Shown here piece by piece: positions 18,590 to 26,241 of a stretch of 32,392 nt of DNA. The position numbers and the translations under genes are program-made. Positions within the stretch are counted from its first letter, which is position 1. Each line of letters begins with the position of its first letter. A model generated the notes under the pieces. That model made no database searches. It saw nothing but the letters and a program-made list of their open reading frames with translations, and had not been told where the DNA came from. Source of the DNA: Candidatus Nomurabacteria bacterium (lineage in GTDB: Bacteria > Patescibacteriota > Minisyncoccia > Phycocordibacterales > UBA5272); assembly GCA_029288775.1 (NCBI GenBank), contig JARIGQ010000006.1:128120-160511 (forward strand), in the 5' to 3' direction.

Positions 18590-19630
18590 ATGAAAAAATG
18601 CCTTGTACTTGACCTGGATAATACCTTGTGGGGAGGGATTGTAGGTGAAGATGGTCCAGAGGGTATACAGCTTTCTATGCAAGCCCCAGGAAATAGCTTT
18701 ATCGCATTTCAACAAGCTATTCTCGATCATTATGATCGCGGAATCATTTTGGCAATTAATAGTCGCAACAATCCGGAAGATGCGTGGAAGGTGATTCGTA
18801 CCCACCCCAATCAAATTCTTAAAGAACACCATTTTGCGGCAGCCAGGATCAATTGGAATGATAAGGCTTCCAATATTCGTGAACTTGCGGAAGAGCTCAA
18901 TATTGGATTGGATTCCATGGTGTTTTTGGATGATGACCCTACCAACCGCGCGCTAGTGAGGTCGTTGGTCCCGGAAGTCGAAGTTCCTGAACTGCCTGCG
19001 AATCCTCGTGAGTATGCGCGTTTTCTCCATGGGTTGCCTTACTTTGAAGCCAAAGTGATTACTGACGAAGATAAGATGCGCGGTAACCTTTATGTCACGG
19101 AGCGTTTGCGAAAGGAGGCAGAAAAAGCTCATCCAAATAAGGAAGAGTTTCTTAAGAGTCTAGGGCTACAGCTGTTCTTGTATAAAGATCGAGCAGATTG
19201 CGTGCCTCGGCTCTCCCAGCTGACGGAAAAGACAAATCAGTTCAACACCTTAAAGCAGCCTTTTTCTGAAGACGAAATAGCCGCATTCATGACAAGTTCG
19301 GGGCACCATGTATATCATGGCCGGCTCCAGGACATGTTTGGAGATTATGGAGTGATTATTTTTGCGCTCGTAGAAAAGAATGATAAGGTGTGGAATATCC
19401 GTTCTCTTCTTATGAGTTGTCGAGTGTTTGATAGGGGAGTTGAAACTGCACTTCTTAGCCATGTGCTTGAAGAAGCAAAAAAAGAAGGTGTAGAAGAAAT
19501 AACGGTGGAGTATCAGGAAACGGAAAAAAATCCCCCAGCTAAAACTTTTATAGATAAGCATTTTACTAACCAAAAACTCTCTACCACTACTACTATTCCG
19601 TCTCCATCGTGGATGACGCTTACTCTATGA
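18590..19630 (+). CDS. FkbH-like HAD-IIIC family protein (putative glyceryl transferase/phosphatase)
   Basis: CLVLDLDNTLWGGIVGEDGPEGIQL (HAD motif), LDSMVFLDDDPTNRALVR, LSQLTEKTNQFN, GNAT-like tail with LLMSCRVFDRGVE. Confidence 0.9.
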   Translation: MKKCLVLDLDNTLWGGIVGEDGPEGIQLSMQAPGNSFIAFQQAILDHYDRGIILAINSRNNPEDAWKVIRTHPNQILKEHHFAAARINWNDKASNIRELAEELNIGLDSMVFLDDDPTNRALVRSLVPEVEVPELPANPREYARFLHGLPYFEAKVITDEDKMRGNLYVTERLRKEAEKAHPNKEEFLKSLGLQLFLYKDRADCVPRLSQLTEKTNQFNTLKQPFSEDEIAAFMTSSGHHVYHGRLQDMFGDYGVIIFALVEKNDKVWNIRSLLMSCRVFDRGVETALLSHVLEEAKKEGVEEITVEYQETEKNPPAKTFIDKHFTNQKLSTTTTIPSPSWMTLTL

Positions 19631-19851
19631 AAACATTCAATCAAATCGTACAAGAATTATTTAATATCAAGGAAGAAGCTATTCGAGATGAGCTTTCTTC
19701 AAAGGATATTCCGAATTGGGACTCTATGAACTATCTCCTCTTTGTTGCGGAACTTGAAAAGAATTTCAATATTTCCTTTACTATGGATGAAGTTATGAAT
19801 GCGCAGACGCTTGGAGATTTACGCAAGCTAGTAGAGCATCGCGCTTCGTAG
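19627..19851 (+). CDS. Acyl carrier protein
   Basis: IPNWDSMNYLLFVAELEKNFNISFTMDEVMNAQTLGDLRKLVE; DSM phosphopantetheine site; ATGA overlap with upstream stop. Confidence 0.9.
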   Translation: MKTFNQIVQELFNIKEEAIRDELSSKDIPNWDSMNYLLFVAELEKNFNISFTMDEVMNAQTLGDLRKLVEHRAS

Positions 19852-19852
19852 C

Positions 19853-20272
19853 ATGAATGCACGAGATGTCTCTTTTGAAGCATTACAGATTGGCGAAACC
19901 GCTACTTTTAGCCGCACCATACACGAAAAAGATGTGGAAGCTTTTGCTCTTTTAAGTGGAGATATGAACCCTCTCCATATGGACGAGGCATATGCGCAGA
20001 CCACCCAATTTGGGCAACGCATCGTACACGGAATGTTTCTCGGTGCTCTATGTTCCTGTTTGGTTGGTATGTATTTGCCGGGCAAAAGATGTCTCTATCT
20101 TAGCCAGACGCTTATATTTAAAAAGCCTGTATTCATTGGCGATACGGTTGACGTAGAGGGCACGCTTATATCAAAAAGTCAGTCAACTAAACTTCTTTCT
20201 GTAGACATCGTCTTTATAAGAGACAAAGAAGTGGTTGCTCAGGGTCAAGCGCAGGTGCAGGTACTAGGGTAA
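19853..20272 (+). CDS. MaoC-like (R)-specific enoyl hydratase/dehydratase (hot-dog fold)
   Basis: FALLSGDMNPLHMDEAYAQTTQFGQRIVHGMFLGAL: D-x4-H signature of PhaJ/MaoC hydratases. Confidence 0.9.
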   Translation: MNARDVSFEALQIGETATFSRTIHEKDVEAFALLSGDMNPLHMDEAYAQTTQFGQRIVHGMFLGALCSCLVGMYLPGKRCLYLSQTLIFKKPVFIGDTVDVEGTLISKSQSTKLLSVDIVFIRDKEVVAQGQAQVQVLG

Positions 20273-20278
20273 AAGAGT

Positions 20279-21040
20279 ATGAACAAAGACGAAGTACACA
20301 CTAGAATCGCAGTCATTTCTGGCGCCATGGGGTATGTAGGATTTGAAGTTGCTAAAAAGCTTGCACATGAAGGTATGCAGGTTGCAATGTTATACCACTC
20401 TACTTCGGAAGAAGTTGTCGCGGAGAAACTCGGGAGCTTGGTAGGGAAAGGGCATCATGCTTATAAGTGTGATTTACAGGAAAGAGAGCAGGTAGAAGAT
20501 GTTATCGCTTCTATAGAAAAAGAGATGGGCGAGATCTATGCGTGTGTGCACGCTGCGGGTGTCATTCCCAAACTTAAGCAACTTCATCTCTCTTCTTTGG
20601 AAGATTTAGAGGAGCAATTTGATGTGAATATATTCGGCAGCTTCAACTTTCTTTCGGCATGTGCCTTGAAACTTAAGGCACATCAAATGGGGGTGATTGT
20701 GGGAGTTACGACGGCTAATGTAGTAACTAACGTCAACACTAAAGCTAGAGGAGCATATAGTGTTATCAAGTTTGCTCTCCAAGGGATGCTCGTAGCTCTC
20801 AAGGAAGAATTAAACCCCAGCAATGTGCGAGTGTATTCTGTTGCTCCGGGGTTCATGGCAGGGGGAATGAATAGTGTGATCCCGAAAGCTTTCGTGGAAA
20901 TAGTAAAAAACTCAAGTCCTTCTAAAACGCTCACCAATGCTTCGGAAGTCGCGGAGAAGATTTCTTATCTTATTTCTGACAAAGCAAAGGATGTAGATGA
21001 GCTTACCTTTTTGATTGCTCCTGAGACTGATGTTTCATAA
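20279..21040 (+). CDS. SDR family oxidoreductase (FabG-like)
   Basis: VISGAMGYVGFEVAKKLAHEG, CDLQEREQV, HAAG, GAYSVIKFALQGM (YxxxK), VAPGFMAGGM. Confidence 0.9.
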   Translation: MNKDEVHTRIAVISGAMGYVGFEVAKKLAHEGMQVAMLYHSTSEEVVAEKLGSLVGKGHHAYKCDLQEREQVEDVIASIEKEMGEIYACVHAAGVIPKLKQLHLSSLEDLEEQFDVNIFGSFNFLSACALKLKAHQMGVIVGVTTANVVTNVNTKARGAYSVIKFALQGMLVALKEELNPSNVRVYSVAPGFMAGGMNSVIPKAFVEIVKNSSPSKTLTNASEVAEKISYLISDKAKDVDELTFLIAPETDVS

Positions 21041-21045
21041 CCAGT

Positions 21046-22509
21046 ATGCTATTTAATTCTCTTTCATTTGCTGTTTTCTTTCCTACCGTTTTTATAGCGT
21101 ATTATCTTGTACCTTCACGATTCAAGAATGTACTTCTTCTTATTGCAAGCTGCTTTTTTTACATGATGTTTGTACCCAAATACATTCTCATTCTGTTTGC
21201 GCTTATCACCGCGGATTTCTACTTAGCTCAAGCTCTGGAAAAACGCGAGGGTCTTCAGAGAAAACTATTCTTGGCTGTAAGTGTAGTTGCAAACTTAGGC
21301 ACGCTCATATTCTTTAGATATTTTAATTTTCTTAATGAAAATATTGCTTTGCTTGCCCATGTTATTCATTGGAATTATTCACCACTCCTTTTATCCATTG
21401 CGCTTCCGCTTGGACTTTCTTTTCATGTCTTTCAAAGCTTAAGTTATGTAATTGAGGTCTATCGAAAAAAATACGTATCAGAAAAAAACTATCTTACCTA
21501 TGCTTTGTATGTGATGTTTTTCCCACAGCTTGTAGCTGGACCAATTGAACGTCCTCAGCACCTTCTTCCACAACTCAACACTGTGCATACTTTTGATGCC
21601 TCTTTGGCGCGGCGAGGTTTAGAGAGGATGCTATGGGGCTTTTTCAAGAAATTGGTCATAGCTGATCAATTGGCTCAGATTATTAATCCGCTCTACGCCA
21701 ATCTTCCTCAGGAAAGCCTGACGCTGATTGCAATTGCCATACTCTTTTCCTATCAACTCTATTGTGATTTTTCTGGGTATTCCGATATTGCCATTGGTTC
21801 GGCTATGATGCTGGGGTATTCTCTTTCGGAAAATTTCAATCGTCCATACGCTTCACGATCGGTGGGAGAATTTTGGCGCAGATGGCACATGTCGCTTTCT
21901 AATTGGTTGCGGGATTATTTGTATTATCCGCTTGCGCTTGGTTTCGGAAAGGTTTCAAAAGGCCGTCTCTACATAAGCCTCTTTGTAACTTTTGTGCTTA
22001 TAGGATTGTGGCATGGGGCTAATTGGACCTTTGCTGTATTTGGCGCTATGCAGGGGATATATTTGATAGTGGGGTCGGTGACGGAGAAAGCACGTAAGAA
22101 ATTACATGCTGTGCTTCGTTTAGAAAAGGTGCAAACTTTACATCATTTTTTCCAGACACTTGTTGTCTTTTGTCTTATTTCGTTGAGTTTTATTTTCTTT
22201 AGATCAGAAACAGTGGAAAAGGCATGGTGGTTTATTACTACTATGGTGTCTTCTTTTCATAGTGGATTTGGAGTACGCGCCTTACTTTCTACTCTTACCG
22301 CTCACACAGGAAATATCGTGTTTTATATAGTCATTTTGTCTATTATCCTCATGGAGGTTTTCCAGTATATGCAAGAAACAAAGAAAACTTTTTATTTTTT
22401 GGACGCACGACCTCGTGCTTTGCGCTACGGGTGGTATTACCTGCTTGCAAGTTTTATTCTCATGTTCGGATACTTTGGCGCTCAGTCATTTATCTATTTT
22501 CAATTCTAA
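21046..22509 (+). CDS. MBOAT family O-acyltransferase, second copy
   Basis: MLFNSLSFAVFFPTVF, LPLGLSFHVFQSLSYVIEVYRKK, MFFPQLVAGPIERPQHLLPQL, FSGYSDIAIGSAMMLGYSLSENFNRPY, FWRRWHMSLSNWLRDYLYYPL, LIGLWHGANWTF. Confidence 0.95.
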   Translation: MLFNSLSFAVFFPTVFIAYYLVPSRFKNVLLLIASCFFYMMFVPKYILILFALITADFYLAQALEKREGLQRKLFLAVSVVANLGTLIFFRYFNFLNENIALLAHVIHWNYSPLLLSIALPLGLSFHVFQSLSYVIEVYRKKYVSEKNYLTYALYVMFFPQLVAGPIERPQHLLPQLNTVHTFDASLARRGLERMLWGFFKKLVIADQLAQIINPLYANLPQESLTLIAIAILFSYQLYCDFSGYSDIAIGSAMMLGYSLSENFNRPYASRSVGEFWRRWHMSLSNWLRDYLYYPLALGFGKVSKGRLYISLFVTFVLIGLWHGANWTFAVFGAMQGIYLIVGSVTEKARKKLHAVLRLEKVQTLHHFFQTLVVFCLISLSFIFFRSETVEKAWWFITTMVSSFHSGFGVRALLSTLTAHTGNIVFYIVILSIILMEVFQYMQETKKTFYFLDARPRALRYGWYYLLASFILMFGYFGAQSFIYFQF

Positions 22510-22511
22510 CT

Positions 22512-23639
22512 ATGCTGCTTTTCCTTAGAAAAATTATTCTCTTTTCGCTTCCTTTAAGTCTTCTTTTTGTTTTTCCTGCTCTTGTTGTGTATTTTGGGAG
22601 AGAATATGTTTCTGCATCTGATGTGGTCGAAATACAAAAAAAGTTTCCCAAGACACTTATGTCGTTTGCTTATAATCCGACATCGTTTGTGCCATACAAG
22701 ATTGCACTTGTTCAGGATAAAAATCCCACCATAGTTGCTCTAGGAACTTCTCGTGTATTTCAAATTCGCAAGGAATTCTTCATTGACCCAGATAGTTTTG
22801 CTAATGCGGGAGGTGCTGGCCGGTCACTTGATGACATAACCTACTTCGTACAGCAGCTACCGAGTGATACAAAAGTGAAAGTAATTATTCTGGGTCTTGA
22901 TAATGAAACCCTCTTTGAAAAGTTTGAATCCAAACATTTTCGAGTTGAAGAGCCTTTTGCGGTTCGTTCATTTGATATGATTGCGCTTACATCCCGAAGA
23001 ATGTATTTGGATTATCTGGCGCACAAGTTCAACCTTTCACAGTTACGGCACGCTTCTGCTTCTACTACTAATGTCGGATTGGTAGCTCTTATCAACGGGG
23101 ATGGTTTTCGGCCGGATGGCAGTTACAAATACACTCAGTCCGAAAGTAATCAGCGTTTACAGGAAGATGTACAGGCTGATATTCAGAAAACAGTAAAAGA
23201 ACTACAAGTGAAAAGCTTACAATCCGAAGATCCGCGGTATAAAGAGCTTGCAACCAACATGCAAAAACTTTCTGTGGTGTTGGATATGTGTAAAAAAAGA
23301 GGAATTACTGTGATTGGCTTTACGCCACCATATCCTAAAGCTATCTATAATTCCATGATCGATAAGGGGGGATTCGAAAAAGATCTGCTAGTGACAGTGC
23401 CTTTGCAATTACAAACGCTCTTCAGTGAGCATGGAGATCAATTCTTTGATCTTTCCTTGGTTGATACCTTCAAAGGAAATGAGCACGAATTTGTTGATGC
23501 TGTTCATGGTTCTGATGTCATGTATTTGCGTATGATGATTTATATGGCGAGCAATTCATCCACCCTTAAAGGGCTTGTGGATGTAGAACATCTAAAAAAA
23601 ATGCTTGCAAATACCCAGGGAGCTTTTTTGCCTTTTTAA
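22512..23639 (+). CDS. SGNH-like membrane-anchored protein paired with second MBOAT
   Basis: N-terminal TM; TIVALGTSRVFQIRKEFF (block I-like), VKVIILGLDNETLF, FVDAVHGSDVMYLRMM (DxxH-like); ATG 22512 is 2 nt after MBOAT stop. Confidence 0.5.
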   Translation: MLLFLRKIILFSLPLSLLFVFPALVVYFGREYVSASDVVEIQKKFPKTLMSFAYNPTSFVPYKIALVQDKNPTIVALGTSRVFQIRKEFFIDPDSFANAGGAGRSLDDITYFVQQLPSDTKVKVIILGLDNETLFEKFESKHFRVEEPFAVRSFDMIALTSRRMYLDYLAHKFNLSQLRHASASTTNVGLVALINGDGFRPDGSYKYTQSESNQRLQEDVQADIQKTVKELQVKSLQSEDPRYKELATNMQKLSVVLDMCKKRGITVIGFTPPYPKAIYNSMIDKGGFEKDLLVTVPLQLQTLFSEHGDQFFDLSLVDTFKGNEHEFVDAVHGSDVMYLRMMIYMASNSSTLKGLVDVEHLKKMLANTQGAFLPF

Positions 23640-23711
23640 GCACTGTACAAGGGGAAAGGTGGGGTTTTATTTCATGGTACACTTAGGATATTATTCGTTC
23701 AAAGTATTAGC

Positions 23712-25964
23712 ATGCAAAGATTTTTAAAGAATATCGTGTGGGGATGTCTATTAGTTATTCCTTTTATCGCTCTCTATGTAGCGAGTGGCTGTGGAGAACC
23801 AAGCCGTGTGCTTAGCGATGCGTGTCCAAACTTTTTGGATATAGTCAATTGGGGAACTTCAGGTTTCTACTTTCCTTTCATTTCAGGCAAGAACCTTCTT
23901 TTCAGGTTCCTGGTAGAGATTGCATTCTTCTCGTGGGTTGCACTTGCTTTGGCAAACCCTACCTATCGTCTCAATTGGAAGAAATCTCCGCTTCTTATTG
24001 CCTACGGTGTCTTTATGCTTGTGCTGCTTGTTGCCGATATCTTTGGAGCTGATCCGTGGAGAAGTTTTTGGAGTAACTTTGAACGCATGGAAGGATTCTT
24101 CGGACATATCCACCTCTTTGCATACTTTGTCGTGCTCTCAGCGATGCTTCATTCGCTTAAGGATTATACGCGCGTATTGAAGGCGTTTGTGTACTCTAAC
24201 GTTGTTGTCCTTGTATTCGGTTTTGGTCAGCTCATTGGTGCCCAAGGGTACGTGTTCCATAGGATTATGCCTGGCATTTCTGCTAAGTTTGGCAACCTGT
24301 TTCCTATTCACATGAGTGATTTTCGTCTCGATGCAACTTTGGGTAATTCAGCCTACTTTGCTGTGTACTGTCTCATGTTTATCTTTATTCTGGCGCTTAT
24401 GTGGGAGAAAGAACAGTTTGCGCGAGCAAAATGGGGATATCCGCTTCTTATGGTACTTAATCTCGTCGCGCTTTTCTATACGGGAACGAGAGGAACTCAG
24501 ATCGGTCTACTTGTTGGAGGGTTTATAACGCTTGGGCTTATTGGTCTGTACGAAAAGGGTCGCGTACGCAACTCTGTTGCAGGGGCGCTTGTAGTAATGG
24601 TACTGCTTGTGGCATCTGTATTTACCTTCAAAAATACTTCATTCATCCAATCATCGCCTACACTTGCCCGCTTCGCGAGTATTTCCCCATATGACCTTAC
24701 AGGAATGAGCCGTCTTTCAATTTGGAAGATAAGTTACGAAGCCTGGAAGGAACATCCGCTTCTCGGATATGGCCAGGAAAATTTTGCAAATATCTACGCT
24801 GAAAAATTCATTCCGGAGAAGATGTGGAATCTTGAACCATGGTATGACCGCTCTCATGACGTGTTCTTTGACTGGCTCATTGCAGGTGGAATCATTGGCC
24901 TCCTTTCCTATCTTTCCTTGTATGTCGTAGCACTGTGGCTTATGTGGAGAAAGAAAAGCGAAATGCCTGTCCGTGAACGCGCTATCCTTACGGGCCTGTT
25001 GGCGGGATACTTCGTACACAATATCTTTGTGTTTGATAATCTTATAAGTTACATTATGTTCTTCTTCCTCTTGGCGTATGTAGCTTGGAGGACTGGCACA
25101 CGTGGAGAAGCTCAAGGAGGTAAGGCTGTAGCTTCGGACCTTATGAATAGTTTGTATGCGCCGGCGCTTGGAATAGTGTTCCTTGTGAGTGCTTACTTTA
25201 TGCTATGGAAGCCCGTACAGGTAAATCATAATCTCGTACAAGGGCTTGATATTAATCGTCTTGTGCAAACAATGGCTGTTCCAGATGCTATAGCTATTCA
25301 ACAGGCATCCTTTGAAAAGGCAATAGCTGCTCACGTGGTTGGTTCGGAAGAGGCGCGAGAGCAATTCCTACAAACAACCGTACGTATGGCTCAAATTACA
25401 ATTCCTTCCGATGTTCCAACAGAAGATAGAACCCGTACTGTTCAAGCGATTAATGGACTTGTTCAGGCTGCTCGGGCGGATGTCGCTGCTTCTTACGAGT
25501 CGCATCAAGATGACATACGAATGCTTTCTATTTATGGTATGTTTTTCCTTGGATTGGGGGATGGTGGATCTGCGGAGAAGGTGCTCGCTCATGCGCATGA
25601 GCTTGCTCCAAATAAGCAGCTTATTTCCATGGACTTAGTAAGAGCATATTTGCTTGAAAACAAGACAAGCGACGCGTACTCTCTAGCTAAAGAAACCTTT
25701 GAAAGTGCTCCACTCTATACGGATGCAGCTAAACTTGCCCTCATTGCTGGAATTTACGATAACAAATGGCAGGAGATTCGCCAGGAGGTAAGTGCAAAGG
25801 GTGGAAGTGTCAGTTTCGACCCTGATGTACTCTCTGTGCTTCTCTCTACGAAACAAACCACTGCTGCAATTGCCTATTTGAACGAACTTAAAGCTGAGAA
25901 TCCTAGCTACGCAGCTCAGGTTGATGCCTACATTTCTCAAATCCTTGCAGGCAAGGCAAAATAG
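23712..25964 (+). CDS. O-antigen ligase/Wzy-like polymerase with C-terminal TPR-like region
   Basis: Multiple TM segments; ALFYTGTRGTQIGLLVGG, MSRLSIWKISYEAWKEHPLLGYGQENF, YDRSHDVFFDWLIAGGIIGLLSYLSL; helical repeats in the last ~250 aa. Confidence 0.85.
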   Translation: MQRFLKNIVWGCLLVIPFIALYVASGCGEPSRVLSDACPNFLDIVNWGTSGFYFPFISGKNLLFRFLVEIAFFSWVALALANPTYRLNWKKSPLLIAYGVFMLVLLVADIFGADPWRSFWSNFERMEGFFGHIHLFAYFVVLSAMLHSLKDYTRVLKAFVYSNVVVLVFGFGQLIGAQGYVFHRIMPGISAKFGNLFPIHMSDFRLDATLGNSAYFAVYCLMFIFILALMWEKEQFARAKWGYPLLMVLNLVALFYTGTRGTQIGLLVGGFITLGLIGLYEKGRVRNSVAGALVVMVLLVASVFTFKNTSFIQSSPTLARFASISPYDLTGMSRLSIWKISYEAWKEHPLLGYGQENFANIYAEKFIPEKMWNLEPWYDRSHDVFFDWLIAGGIIGLLSYLSLYVVALWLMWRKKSEMPVRERAILTGLLAGYFVHNIFVFDNLISYIMFFFLLAYVAWRTGTRGEAQGGKAVASDLMNSLYAPALGIVFLVSAYFMLWKPVQVNHNLVQGLDINRLVQTMAVPDAIAIQQASFEKAIAAHVVGSEEAREQFLQTTVRMAQITIPSDVPTEDRTRTVQAINGLVQAARADVAASYESHQDDIRMLSIYGMFFLGLGDGGSAEKVLAHAHELAPNKQLISMDLVRAYLLENKTSDAYSLAKETFESAPLYTDAAKLALIAGIYDNKWQEIRQEVSAKGGSVSFDPDVLSVLLSTKQTTAAIAYLNELKAENPSYAAQVDAYISQILAGKAK

Positions 25965-26024
25965 CCGTACACTTATCTTGTGAGTGCTTATGGGTATGCT
26001 CACAAAATAAATGAATGCCTGCGC

Positions 26025-26048
26025 AAAAGGTCACCTCGGTGGCCTTTT
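26025..26048 (+). terminator. Rho-independent terminator of the glycan operon
   Basis: AAAAGGTCACC-tc-GGTGGCCTTTT. Confidence 0.7.
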
Positions 26049-26197
26049 ACGTTTATAGGGGAGATTGAATTGCTTGAAACTTACTGAGCGAGCATTTATA
26101 CTCAAAGAGGTACTCATCGTGATTCGTTGCGGTGAGCGACCGCGCTCACATAAGGCATTTATTTTGGAGCATGCCCCGCTCACCACTACGGTTCGCG

Positions 26198-26241
26198 AGG
26201 CAAAGAAAAAACCAAGGTTGACCTTGGTTTTTTCTTTGCCT
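26198..26241 (-). terminator. Long perfect hairpin terminator for tsaD (possibly bidirectional)
   Basis: AGGCAAAGAAAAAACCAAGG-ttga-CCTTGGTTTTTTCTTTGCCT, 20-bp perfect arms reaching the tsaD stop codon. Confidence 0.8.

Noticed and set aside
19250-19573. Minus-strand 107-aa ORF
   Set aside because: Antisense to the conserved FkbH-like C-terminal region; Phe/Cys-rich artefact.
18204-21040. Interpretation as a fatty-acid synthase or polyketide synthase locus
   Set aside because: No ketosynthase, acyl/malonyl transferase, enoyl reductase or thioesterase ORF is present in or next to the cassette.
24717-25115. Minus-strand 132-aa ORF
   Set aside because: Antisense to the O-antigen ligase-like gene with no family features.
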